From FEN-727 sp036508635 (GTDB lineage: Bacteria > Actinomycetota > Geothermincolia > Fen-727 > Anoxymicrobiaceae): a stretch of 24,916 nucleotides of DNA. The stretch is from contig DATCGY010000172.1 in NCBI GenBank assembly GCA_036508635.1, forward strand, positions 1 to 24,916. Direction: 5' to 3'. Every line of letters begins with the position of its first letter. Positions within the stretch are counted from its first letter, which is position 1. The translations under genes were made by a program, and so were the position numbers. The notes under the pieces were generated by a model. That model had not been told where the DNA came from and made no database searches. It worked only from the letters and a program-made list of their open reading frames with translations. Positions 1 to 8,285 of this stretch are shown here, piece by piece.

Positions 1-1440
1 TCGATCCTTGCGAGCCAGGGCAGGAAAGTGCTCGTCCTCGAGCAGAGTGACAGGGTGGGCGGCTGCTGCTCGACGTTCGAGAAGGAGGGGTTTCATTTCG
101 ACGTCGGCGCGTCGATAGTCGAGGAGATACAGCCGACCGAGATAGCCTTCGAGATGCTCGGCACGAAGTTCCAGGACGAGGTCGACCTGATAACGGTCGA
201 CCCGATGATGAGCTTCATCTACAAGGACGGCTCCAAGGTCACATATCCGATCTCGATCGAGGGCACGGCCGAGGTCATATCAAAGATGTCACCGGAGGAC
301 GGCGAGAGCTTCCGGAAGTTCTCCAAGTACTTCAAGGGCTTCACCGAGGTTCTGATGAAGGGGTTCTTCGTGAGTCCGGCGACCTCGATGACCGACATGA
401 TGCGCCTGATGGTGGACTCGCCGGCCCTGATGAAGTACTTTCCGCTGTTCGTCCAGAGCTACCAGGACGTCATCAAGAAGTACTTCAAGAGCGAGGCGGT
501 GCAGCGGACGATGGCTTACCAGTCGTTGTACCTTGGCCTCCCGCCGGAGCTGGTGTCGGGCATCTTCGCCGTGCTGCCCTACTCGGAGCACGAGGGCATA
601 TGGTACCCGCGCGGAGGCATGAAACAGATACCGCTCGCGTTCCAGCGGTGCGGAGAGAAATTCGGGATGGAGCTCAAGATGGGCGCCCGGGTTATCCAGG
701 TCGTGGTCCGCAACCGCAAGGTCGCGGGCGTGCTGATGGACGACGGGACCGAGATAACCGCTGACATCGTGGTCTCGGACATCAACGCGATAAAGCTGTA
801 CCTCGAGATGATCGGCGAGCAGCAACTGCCGTGGCTCGCGCGCGTGGGCATGAAGAGCTACGAGTACTCCAAGAGCGTCCCGATGGTGTACGTCGGCCTG
901 GACTACGAGCCTCCGCTTGAGGCGCACCACAGCATAATCGCGTCCTCGATCGAAGAGGTCAACGATTACTGGAATAACAACGCAAAGAAGGGCAAGCTCC
1001 CCGACGAGATGTTCGGCCTCATATGCTGGCCGACGCTCTCCGACCCGGCGCTCGCTCCGGAGGGCCACCACGGCTTGAACCTCATACCCGAGGGCTTCTA
1101 CGACCTCGCGGGCACAGACTGGGACGCGGAGAAAGAGGCGTTCGTCGAGCGCACTATCGACGACCTGGACAGCTACGCCATCCCGGGTCTGAAGGAACAT
1201 GTGGTCGTTAAGGACTGCGCGACCCCGATGGACTTCGAGCGGCGGCTGCTGATGCCGAAGGGCGCCATATACGATATTCAGGAAGACTTCACCGAGCAGA
1301 CTATCTTCAGGCCGTCGGCGAGGTCGAAGAGCATAAAGGGCCTCTACCTGGTCGGTAACTCCACGCACCCCGGAGGGGGCGTACCGACGGTAATAGCCTC
1401 AGGCGTAATAGCGTCCAAGCTCATAGACAGGTACGAGTAA
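1..1440 (+). CDS. Phytoene desaturase-like FAD-dependent oxidoreductase (5' partial)
   Basis: The reading frame is open from the first base, so the true start and the N-terminal GxGxxG dinucleotide-binding loop lie before the window. The first visible part, VLVLEQSDRVGGCCSTF, is the second strand of an FAD Rossmann fold plus the conserved GG turn, followed by FDVGASIVEE, typical of the CrtI/CrtN/carotenoid isomerase/retinol saturase superfamily. Mid-protein WYPRGGMKQIP and ADIVVSDINA match the usual substrate-domain and FAD-domain segments. The C-terminal GLYLVGNSTHPGGGVPTVI is the family FAD-binding signature, so the 3' end is intact. The family oxidises or isomerises polyenes or related lipids. 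The substrate is not determinable, and no carotenoid genes are visible nearby. The acyl-CoA ligase follows after 76 nt on the same strand. Confidence 0.85.
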   Translation, partial: SILASQGRKVLVLEQSDRVGGCCSTFEKEGFHFDVGASIVEEIQPTEIAFEMLGTKFQDEVDLITVDPMMSFIYKDGSKVTYPISIEGTAEVISKMSPEDGESFRKFSKYFKGFTEVLMKGFFVSPATSMTDMMRLMVDSPALMKYFPLFVQSYQDVIKKYFKSEAVQRTMAYQSLYLGLPPELVSGIFAVLPYSEHEGIWYPRGGMKQIPLAFQRCGEKFGMELKMGARVIQVVVRNRKVAGVLMDDGTEITADIVVSDINAIKLYLEMIGEQQLPWLARVGMKSYEYSKSVPMVYVGLDYEPPLEAHHSIIASSIEEVNDYWNNNAKKGKLPDEMFGLICWPTLSDPALAPEGHHGLNLIPEGFYDLAGTDWDAEKEAFVERTIDDLDSYAIPGLKEHVVVKDCATPMDFERRLLMPKGAIYDIQEDFTEQTIFRPSARSKSIKGLYLVGNSTHPGGGVPTVIASGVIASKLIDRYE

Positions 1441-1516
1441 GAAACCTGCTTCTCAAAACAAGCCGTGGGTCCGTCCGCGCCGGCCTCGAGCCGTCGCTAC
1501 CGCAAGGAGATGTGTC

Positions 1517-3187
1517 ATGGATCCGAAGCCCTGGTACAGTTCTTACGTTCCCGGTGTGCCCGAGGCCATCGATTATGAAAAGATGACCGTCTCGGCAAGC
1601 CTTTCAAGGTCCGCCAGGCAGTTCCCGGACGCCCCCGCCCTTATTTTCATGGGAAAGAAGATCTCGTTCAGCGAGCTCGACGCGCTGGTCAACGGGTTCG
1701 CGCGGGCACTCATGGGTCTTGGCATCAATAAAGGCGACAAGGTGGCCATGATCCTGCCGAACATCCCGCAAGTCGTCATAGCCAACATGGCCACGCTCCG
1801 CATAGGCGCGGTGGTAGTGATGAACAACCCCCTGTACACGGAGCACGAGCTCGCCCACCAGCTCGACGATTCGGATTCCAGGATTGCCCTGACCATCGGC
1901 CCGCTCGTGCCCAGGGTGCTCTCCGCGATGCCGGAGACGAAGCTCGAGAAGGTAGTCGCCTGCAACATAAACGATTACCTGCCTTTCCCGAAGAAGCAGC
2001 TTTTTCCGTACCTGATGAAGGCGATGTACAAAAGAATCGAGACGAGCGACAGGGTGCTCGATTTCATGACCCTCATGAAGTCCAACCCGCCCGACCCCGT
2101 GGAGGACCGGGGGGAGTGGGAGGAGCTCTCGACGCTGCTCTACACGGGCGGAACGACCGGTGTGAGCAAGGGCGTCATGTTGAGCCACCGCAACATCAGC
2201 AGCAACGTCCAGCAGTTTCACGCCTGGTTCCCGGACCTCAACGACGGCGAGGTCTCGCTCATCGGTACGTTTCCCATCTTCCACTCGGCGGGGTACACCG
2301 CGATGCAGAACGCCCCGGTATGGGGCGCGTGGACGCACATCATGATCCCGCGCCCGGAGCCCAAGACGATGATAGAGCTCCTCAAGAAGCACCGGCCGCA
2401 GTTCCTGCCCGGCGTCCCCGCGATTTTCGTCGGCCTGCTGGCAACGCCGGAGTTCCGCGAGATGGACCTGTCCTTCATCAAGGGTTTCTTCTCTGGAGCC
2501 GCGCCGCTCGCCATCGATACCATCAAAGACCTCCACGACCTGACGGGAGCAAACATGGTCGAGGTGTACGGCATGACCGAGACCACCCCGATCGCGAGCG
2601 CGCATCCGTATGGCGGGCTGGTCAAACCGGGTACCGTGGGCATCCCGATGCCTGATACCGACATCAAGGTGGTCGACGCCGAGACTGGCGCCTCCGAGAT
2701 GCCGGTAGGCGAGGTCGGCGAGATCATCATCAGCGGCCCGCAGGTGATGATGGGCTACTACAAGAAGCCGGACGAGACCGCGGCCATTCTACGGGACGGC
2801 TGGATCTTCACCGGGGACCTGGGCTTCATGGACGAGGACGGCTACATAAGCGTGGTCGACCGCAAGAAAGACATGGTCATCTCCAGCGGCTTCAACGTCT
2901 ACCCGGTAGAGGTAGACGATGTATTGTTCAGTCACCCGAAGGTCCTCGAGGCATGCACTATCGGAGTGCCCGACTCGTACCGCGGCGAGAGCCTCAAGGC
3001 GTTCGTCGTCCTCAAAGAGGGTGAGACGGCGACCGAAGAAGAGATAATCGAGTTCACCCGAGAGAACCTAGCCGCGTACAAAGTTCCAAAGTCGGTCGAG
3101 TTTATAGACGAGCTCCCCAAGACCGCCGTCGGCAAAATCCTCCGCCGCGAGCTCCGCGACATGGAACTCTCCAAAACCGACAAATAA
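1517..3187 (+). CDS. Long-chain fatty-acid--CoA ligase (AMP-forming)
   Basis: A 556-residue member of the ANL adenylate-forming superfamily, which converts a carboxylic acid, ATP and CoA to acyl-CoA, AMP and PPi. Core motifs are in order: YTGGTTGVSKG (about 209-219, ATP phosphate loop), VYGMTETTP (350-358), FTGDLG (431-436), DRKKDMVISSGFNVYP (448-463, hinge) and PKTAVGK with the catalytic lysine near 540. Length and motifs match FadD-type long-chain ligases, but chain-length preference cannot be read. The ATG is preceded by AAGGAG at 1503-1508, a good ribosome binding site. A stem-loop follows the stop at 3215-3233. It probably supplies acyl-CoA to the beta-oxidation-type genes further along, which is an inference from co-location. 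Confidence 0.93.
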   Translation: MDPKPWYSSYVPGVPEAIDYEKMTVSASLSRSARQFPDAPALIFMGKKISFSELDALVNGFARALMGLGINKGDKVAMILPNIPQVVIANMATLRIGAVVVMNNPLYTEHELAHQLDDSDSRIALTIGPLVPRVLSAMPETKLEKVVACNINDYLPFPKKQLFPYLMKAMYKRIETSDRVLDFMTLMKSNPPDPVEDRGEWEELSTLLYTGGTTGVSKGVMLSHRNISSNVQQFHAWFPDLNDGEVSLIGTFPIFHSAGYTAMQNAPVWGAWTHIMIPRPEPKTMIELLKKHRPQFLPGVPAIFVGLLATPEFREMDLSFIKGFFSGAAPLAIDTIKDLHDLTGANMVEVYGMTETTPIASAHPYGGLVKPGTVGIPMPDTDIKVVDAETGASEMPVGEVGEIIISGPQVMMGYYKKPDETAAILRDGWIFTGDLGFMDEDGYISVVDRKKDMVISSGFNVYPVEVDDVLFSHPKVLEACTIGVPDSYRGESLKAFVVLKEGETATEEEIIEFTRENLAAYKVPKSVEFIDELPKTAVGKILRRELRDMELSKTDK

Positions 3188-3212
3188 CCCCGATTCACTG
3201 CCCACCAATTAG

Positions 3213-3236
3213 AGCCGGGCCTCTCAGGCCCGGATC
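3213..3236. repeat. Palindromic stem-loop, copy 1 (second copy at 23220-23243)
   Basis: Perfect 8-bp stem CCGGGCCT / AGGCCCGG around a CTC loop, 27 nt after the acyl-CoA ligase stop. There is no T-run on the plus side, so it is not a textbook intrinsic terminator. The same unit, including the flanking GAG and ATC, recurs near 23.2 kb with one base pair changed on both arms. Confidence 0.7.
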
Positions 3237-3255
3237 GTAGAGGATAAGGTGCAAC

Positions 3256-3300
3256 GACACCCCCACCCTGACCCCCCCCCGAGGGGGGGGAATAAGTGGG
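3256..3300. repeat. REP-like palindrome with C9-GA-G8 core
   Basis: The intergenic sequence contains CACCCCCACCCTGA followed by nine C, GA and eight G (3272-3290), then AATAAGTGGG. It is a nearly perfect homopolymeric hairpin. Its layout (a CACCCTGACC lead into a C-rich/G-rich palindrome) resembles dispersed extragenic palindromes seen in many GC-rich bacteria. No transposase lies nearby. The homopolymer runs may also carry sequencing length errors. Confidence 0.55.
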
Positions 3301-3333
3301 ACTGGCGAGGAACCTCACATATGAACTTTACGT

Positions 3334-3361
3334 TTGTCAGTGCTAAATGATTAAATATGTA
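3334..3361 (+). promoter_or_regulatory. Candidate sigma70-type promoter for the guaB3-guaA cluster
   Basis: TTGTCA (3334-3339) and TATGTA (3356-3361) separated by 16 nt in a short AT-rich stretch, 44 nt before the proposed TTG start. Five of six and four of six matches to the consensus hexamers. No purine-riboswitch aptamer is recognisable in the short leader. Confidence 0.4.
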
Positions 3362-3394
3362 GCAATATTCTTTGGCCCCCAGAGACCCGCGAGT

Positions 3395-3399
3395 GGAGG
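3395..3399 (+). promoter_or_regulatory. Ribosome binding site that fixes the GuaB3 start
   Basis: GGAGG followed by 5 nt and TTG at 3405. An upstream in-frame TTG at 3372 lacks a comparable site and would add residues not expected in the family, so 3405 is preferred. Confidence 0.65.
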
Positions 3400-3404
3400 T
3401 TCCC

Positions 3405-4565
3405 TTGGAAGTAGAAATCGGTATGGGAAAGTCGGGAAGGCGGGCCTACGGCCTCGACGACATCGCGATCGTGCCCTCTCGCCGGACCCGAGACCCCGAA
3501 GATATCGACATATCATGGCAGTTGGGACCGTACAGGCCAGAGTTGCCTTTTCTGGCCTCGGCGATGGACGGGGTGGTCAGCCCCGAGTCGGCAATCGCGG
3601 TCGGAAAACTCGGCGGGATAGGCGTCCTCAACCTCGAAGGCATCCAGACGCGGTACGATGACCCCGATCCAATCCTCGAAAAGATAGCATCGCTGCCAAA
3701 GAACAAGGCTACCCGGGGCATCCAGGAGGTCTACCAGGAGCCGATAAAGCCCGAGCTCATCGAAAAACGTGTCGCCCAGATAAAAGAATCGGGCGTCCTC
3801 ACCGCCGCGTCGCTTACTCCCAACAGGGTCGAGCATTACTACAAGATAGCTATGGGCGCGGGCCTCGACATTCTCGTCATCCAGGGTACGGTCATAAGCG
3901 CCGAGCATCTCTCCAGCAAGACCGAGCCGCTCGACCTGTACAAGTTCATCGCGGACCTCGAGCTACCGGTCATAGTCGGTGGCTGCGCCTCGTACCATAC
4001 CGCTCTCCACCTGATGAGGACCGGAGCGGTCGGCGTACTGATCGGTGTCGGCCCCGGCCACGCATGCACGACGCGTGGAGTGCTCGGTATCGGCGTTCCG
4101 CAGGCGACGGCCCTTGCCGATGCTGCAGCCGCAAGGGCCAGACTCATGGAAGAGACGGGACGCTACGTCAACGTGATCGCGGACGGCGGCATACGCACGG
4201 GCGGCGATATCGCCAAGTGCGTAGCGTGCGGGGCGGACGCGGTGATGATAGGCGCTCCGATCGCCCGGTCCTTTGAAGCTCCCGGGCGGGGCTTCCACTG
4301 GGGCATGGCGACGTTCCACCCCGAACTGCCCAGGGGTACGAGGGTCGAGGTCGGGCAGGCCGCCCCACTCGAGGAGATAATCAAAGGGCCGGCCCACGAG
4401 AACGACGGCACGATGAACCTGTTCGGTGGCCTTCGCATGTCCATGGCGACGTGCGGCTACCGCACTCTCAAAGAGTTCCAGCGCGCCGAGGTGATGGTCG
4501 CGCCCGCGCTTCAGACCGAAGGCAAGATCATGCAGCGCAGCCAGGAAGTGGGGATGGGCAAGTGA
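3405..4565 (+). CDS. guaB3: GuaB3-type IMP dehydrogenase family protein
   Basis: A 386-residue TIM-barrel protein of the IMPDH/GMPR family without CBS domains. The N-terminus MEVEIGMGKSGRRAYGLDD, continuing into VPSRRTRDPEDIDISW, is characteristic of the GuaB3 subfamily. The catalytic-loop cysteine lies in GPGHACTTRGVLGIGVPQATA (about C221), and the phosphate-binding DGGIR is at 260-264. IMPDH oxidises IMP to XMP with NAD, and GuaA aminates XMP to GMP. GuaA is encoded immediately downstream with a GTGA overlap, which supports a role in GMP synthesis. GuaB3 proteins were long annotated as 'IMPDH-related' and my recollection is that a cyanobacterial member has been shown to be active. The start is a TTG chosen by its ribosome binding site and family N-terminus. 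Canonical GuaB with CBS domains is not in the window. Confidence 0.88.
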   Translation: MEVEIGMGKSGRRAYGLDDIAIVPSRRTRDPEDIDISWQLGPYRPELPFLASAMDGVVSPESAIAVGKLGGIGVLNLEGIQTRYDDPDPILEKIASLPKNKATRGIQEVYQEPIKPELIEKRVAQIKESGVLTAASLTPNRVEHYYKIAMGAGLDILVIQGTVISAEHLSSKTEPLDLYKFIADLELPVIVGGCASYHTALHLMRTGAVGVLIGVGPGHACTTRGVLGIGVPQATALADAAAARARLMEETGRYVNVIADGGIRTGGDIAKCVACGADAVMIGAPIARSFEAPGRGFHWGMATFHPELPRGTRVEVGQAAPLEEIIKGPAHENDGTMNLFGGLRMSMATCGYRTLKEFQRAEVMVAPALQTEGKIMQRSQEVGMGK

Positions 4566-6103
4566 CGATAACCCACGACCACAGCATCCTCGTCGTTGAT
4601 TACGGAGCGCAGTACGCCCAGCTCATCGCCCGCAAGGTTCGAGAGTGCAAGGTGTACAGCGAGATAATCCCTCACTCGACGTCTATCGAAAAGATCCGTG
4701 AGATAAAACCGAGCGGCCTCATCCTCTCCGGAGGGCCCATGAGCGTCTACGAGGAAGGGGCCCCCTCGTGCGACCCGGAGCTGTTCGAGCTCGGCATACC
4801 CATACTCGGCATCTGCTACGGAATGCAGTTGATGGCCCGCACGCTGGGGGGCACCGTCGAGCGCACCGGCGGCCGTGAGTACGGCAAGACCGACCTGTCG
4901 GTTACCGACGAAGGCGTCCTGTTCGAGGGCCTGCCGCTCGAGCAGACCGTATGGATGAGCCACGGAGACAAGGTCACATCCGCGCCGGCCGGCTTCGCTG
5001 TCACCGCGCGTACCGAAAGTTCGCCGGTGGCCGCGGCCGAAAACGCGCCAGCCGGACTGTACGGCGTCCAGTTCCACCCCGAGGTTGTACATACCCCGGC
5101 GGGCGTGGATATTCTCAAGAACTTTCTCTACCACGCTTGCGACTGCCTCCCCGTGTGGACGATGTCCTCCATCATCGAAGATTCGGTAGTGGACATCCGC
5201 GAGCGGGTCGGAGGCGAAAAGATAATATGCGGCCTCTCCGGCGGCGTCGATTCCTCGGTCGCTGCGGTGCTCGTCCACAAGGCGCTTGGCGACAAGTTGA
5301 CGTGCGTGTTCGTCGACCACGGGCTGCTGCGTGCCAACGAGGCTGAGGAGGTAGTCGAGACGTTCGGCAGGCATTTCGAGACGAACCTCATCCACGTCGA
5401 CGCACGTGAGAGGTTCATGCGCAAGCTCGAAGGCGTGATCGACCCCGAGGCCAAGCGCAAGGCCATCGGCGAAGAGTTCATAAGGGTCTTCGAGGAGGTC
5501 GCGAGAGACCTGAAGGATACCAAGTTCCTGGTTCAGGGCACCCTCTATCCCGATATCATCGAGAGCGGTACCAAGGACGCCGCCCGTATAAAATCGCATC
5601 ACAACGTCGGTGGGCTTCCCGAAGATATGGATTTCGAGCTTATCGAACCGCTCAGGCTTCTTTTCAAGGACGAAGTACGCGCGGTCGGCGAAGAGCTGGG
5701 CCTGCCCGAAGAGATCGTCTGGCGACAGCCGTTTCCCGGCCCGGGCCTGGCCGTCCGCATTATCGGCGAGGTGACCGCCGAGCGATGCGAGGTGCTTCGC
5801 AATGCCGACGCGATCGTCACCGAAGAGATAAAGCGAGCCAACCTCTATCGAGAGATATGGCAATCGTTCGCGGTGCTTCCGTGTATCAAATCCGTTGGGG
5901 TCATGGGTGACGGGCGCACGTACGCCTATCCAATCGTGCTGCGCGCGGTCACGAGCGAAGACGCCATGACAGCGGACTGGGCACGCATACCTTACGACGT
6001 GCTTGAGCGCATCTCGAGCCGCATCATCAACGAGGTGGACGGTGTTAACCGCGTGGCGTACGACATTTCATCCAAGCCGCCCGCGACCATCGAGTGGGAG
6101 TAA
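4562..6103 (+). CDS. guaA: GMP synthase (glutamine-hydrolysing)
   Basis: Converts XMP, ATP and glutamine to GMP, the last step of guanine nucleotide synthesis, in the cytoplasm. At 513 residues it is close to the usual length of about 515-525. The class I glutamine amidotransferase domain has C85 in GICYGMQ and H172/E174 in VQFHPEV. The ATP-pyrophosphatase domain follows with the P-loop SGGVDSS (226-232). The dimerisation domain ends with DISSKPPATIEWE, the standard GuaA C-terminus. The GTG start overlaps the TGA of guaB3 (GTGA), implying translational coupling; the frame stays open further upstream, but those codons overlap guaB3 and are not family-like. The helicase gene starts 12 nt after the stop. 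Confidence 0.97.
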   Translation: MTITHDHSILVVDYGAQYAQLIARKVRECKVYSEIIPHSTSIEKIREIKPSGLILSGGPMSVYEEGAPSCDPELFELGIPILGICYGMQLMARTLGGTVERTGGREYGKTDLSVTDEGVLFEGLPLEQTVWMSHGDKVTSAPAGFAVTARTESSPVAAAENAPAGLYGVQFHPEVVHTPAGVDILKNFLYHACDCLPVWTMSSIIEDSVVDIRERVGGEKIICGLSGGVDSSVAAVLVHKALGDKLTCVFVDHGLLRANEAEEVVETFGRHFETNLIHVDARERFMRKLEGVIDPEAKRKAIGEEFIRVFEEVARDLKDTKFLVQGTLYPDIIESGTKDAARIKSHHNVGGLPEDMDFELIEPLRLLFKDEVRAVGEELGLPEEIVWRQPFPGPGLAVRIIGEVTAERCEVLRNADAIVTEEIKRANLYREIWQSFAVLPCIKSVGVMGDGRTYAYPIVLRAVTSEDAMTADWARIPYDVLERISSRIINEVDGVNRVAYDISSKPPATIEWE

Positions 6104-6115
6104 GAGAAAGACCTC

Positions 6116-8278
6116 ATGACTCCTGCAAACCCGGTCCGGGAATACCTCGACGAACTCAATCCGCCCCAGCGCGAGGCCGTGGAGTACATGGGCGGGCCGC
6201 TCCTCATCATCGCCGGAGCGGGCAGTGGTAAGACGCGCGTCCTCACGTACAGGATCGCCCACCTGATACATCGCCACGCTGTGAGCCCGTGGGGCGTACT
6301 GGCACTCACGTTCACGAACAAGGCCGCGGGCGAGATGAAGGAACGGGTCCAGCGCCTGGTCGGCATCCCCTCCCGCGATATGATGATAGGCACGTTCCAC
6401 TCCTCGTGCGCCAGGATACTGAGGCGCGAGATAACCCCGCTGGGCTACAGCTCCAGCTTCTCCATCTTCGACGAGGTGGACTCCGTACGGCTCGTGGCGC
6501 AATGCCTCGATGAGCTCGGGCTCGACCGCAAAGCTTACCACCCGCGAGCGCTGAAATCAGCGATAAGCGCCGCCAAGAACGAGATGATCGATGAGGAGTC
6601 ATTCGAATCGGAGGTCGGAAACTTCCACGAAGAGGTAGCGGCTAGCGTCTACCGCCGGTACCAGGAGAAACTGCGTGCGAACGACGCGCTCGACTTCGAC
6701 GACCTCCTGGGGGTCATGGTCAACCTCTTCGAGCTCTACCCTGAAGTGCTCGAGCGTTACCGCGAGCGGTACCGTCACATCCTCGTCGATGAGTACCAGG
6801 ACACCAACACAGTGCAGTACCGGCTGGTCAAGATGCTCGCCGAGGAGCACCGCAATCTGTGTGTCGTCGGCGACGACGACCAGGGTATCTACTCGTGGCG
6901 CGGGGCCGACATACGCAACATCCTGGAATTCGAGAAAGATTATCCGGACGCCCGCGTGATCAAGCTCGAGCAGAACTACCGTTCGGCGGGGTTGATACTG
7001 TCCGCGGCGGGCGCGGTCGTCGCGAACAACCGGGGGCGCAAGGAAAAGGCCCTCTGGACGGCCAATCCCGAGGGAGTCAGAGTTCGTTACCATATGGCCG
7101 AGGACGAGCACGGAGAAGCCAGGTTCGTCTGCGGCGAGGTCGAGAGGCTGAAATCCGAGGGGAGGCGCTACGATGAAGTCGCGGTGTTCTACCGGACGCA
7201 CGCGCAGTCCCGGGTCATCGAAGAATCGCTCGTGCGGCTCAACATCCCTTATCGGATATTCGGGGGGACGCGTTTCTACGAGCGCCAGGAGGTAAAAGAT
7301 ACCGTCGCATACCTGCGCGTGATAGCAAACCCGCGCGACGAGGTGAGTCTCAGGCGGATAATCAACGTTCCCGCGCGAGGCATTGGCAAGACGAGCCTCG
7401 CATGCCTCGAGTCCCACGCCCACGCCCGCGAGATGTCGCTGCTCGACGCCCTCCGGGAGGCCGGGGAAGTGCAGGGCCTGGGGCCGCGCCCCGTCAAGAG
7501 CGTACGCGCTTTTGTCGAGTTGATGGATAACCTCGCGACTTTCGCTGCCGGGCACGAGGTCGACGAGCTGCTGGAGGAGGTCTGGGCGAAGACCGGCTAC
7601 ATGATTGACCTGCAGGCCCAGAAGTCTCTCGAGGCGGACGGACGGATCGAAAACCTCAAGGAGTTGCTGAGCGTCGTGTCTGACTTCAGGGTCGAGTACG
7701 GCACCGTCGGGCTCGACGATTTCCTCGAGCGCGTTTCTCTCGTTGGCGACACCGACGAGCTTGAAACCGAGGGCGGATACCTGTCGCTCATGACCATGCA
7801 CAACGCCAAGGGTCTCGAGTTCCCGATCGTCTTCATCGTAGGCATGGAAGAAGGCGTCTTCCCCCATATCCGCTCGATGGACAGCGAGGCGGAGCTGGAA
7901 GAGGAGAGGCGCCTGTGCTACGTCGGCATGACGAGGGCCGAGGAGCTTCTCTATCTCACCCACGCCGCTACACGCAGCCTCTGGGGAGGCCTTTCGGCGA
8001 ACCCGGCCTCCAGGTTTCTGCGCGAGATACCCGAGGAGCGCCTTGAGGAGATGGCCTGGGAGGACGAGCGCCAACCCGAGTTCAGGCCCGGGGGCGCCGA
8101 CCTCGACCTCAGTCCCGGGGACAGGGTGATTCATGCAAAATGGGGCACGGGTATAGTGATCGACTGCGTCCCACTCGAGAACGATAACGAGGTCACGGTG
8201 AAGTTCCCCGCCGTAGGCACGAAGCGCCTTCTTACGAGTTTCGCACCGCTGTCAAGACCTGACGACCGAGCGCCATAG
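6116..8278 (+). CDS. pcrA: ATP-dependent DNA helicase, UvrD/PcrA family
   Basis: A 720-residue superfamily 1A 3'-5' helicase acting in repair and removal of recombinase or stalled complexes. Motifs: Q-motif LNPPQREAV (14-22), Walker A AGAGSGKT (33-40), motif Ia LTFTNKAA, motif II DEYQDT (225-230), motif III VGDDDQGIYSWRGA (251-264), motif IV EQNYRS, motif V TMHNAKGLEFP and motif VI RRLCYVGMTRAEE. The C-terminus carries the PcrA-type Tudor-like segment GDRVIHAKWGTGIV, involved in RNA polymerase contact in PcrA/UvrD. The length fits PcrA. It lies 12 nt after guaA and is probably co-transcribed. It ends 7 nt from the convergent zinc-ribbon gene, so no terminator fits in between. Confidence 0.95.
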   Translation: MTPANPVREYLDELNPPQREAVEYMGGPLLIIAGAGSGKTRVLTYRIAHLIHRHAVSPWGVLALTFTNKAAGEMKERVQRLVGIPSRDMMIGTFHSSCARILRREITPLGYSSSFSIFDEVDSVRLVAQCLDELGLDRKAYHPRALKSAISAAKNEMIDEESFESEVGNFHEEVAASVYRRYQEKLRANDALDFDDLLGVMVNLFELYPEVLERYRERYRHILVDEYQDTNTVQYRLVKMLAEEHRNLCVVGDDDQGIYSWRGADIRNILEFEKDYPDARVIKLEQNYRSAGLILSAAGAVVANNRGRKEKALWTANPEGVRVRYHMAEDEHGEARFVCGEVERLKSEGRRYDEVAVFYRTHAQSRVIEESLVRLNIPYRIFGGTRFYERQEVKDTVAYLRVIANPRDEVSLRRIINVPARGIGKTSLACLESHAHAREMSLLDALREAGEVQGLGPRPVKSVRAFVELMDNLATFAAGHEVDELLEEVWAKTGYMIDLQAQKSLEADGRIENLKELLSVVSDFRVEYGTVGLDDFLERVSLVGDTDELETEGGYLSLMTMHNAKGLEFPIVFIVGMEEGVFPHIRSMDSEAELEEERRLCYVGMTRAEELLYLTHAATRSLWGGLSANPASRFLREIPEERLEEMAWEDERQPEFRPGGADLDLSPGDRVIHAKWGTGIVIDCVPLENDNEVTVKFPAVGTKRLLTSFAPLSRPDDRAP

Positions 8279-8285
8279 CAGGTTC

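Noticed and set aside
289..8134. Long open frames on the minus strand opposite the first five genes (for example 289-1368, 1604-2605, 4511-5863, 6599-8134)
   Set aside because: They are antisense to genes with complete family motifs, have Arg/Val/Leu-rich composition typical of GC-rich shadow frames, and show no recognisable domain or good ribosome binding site.
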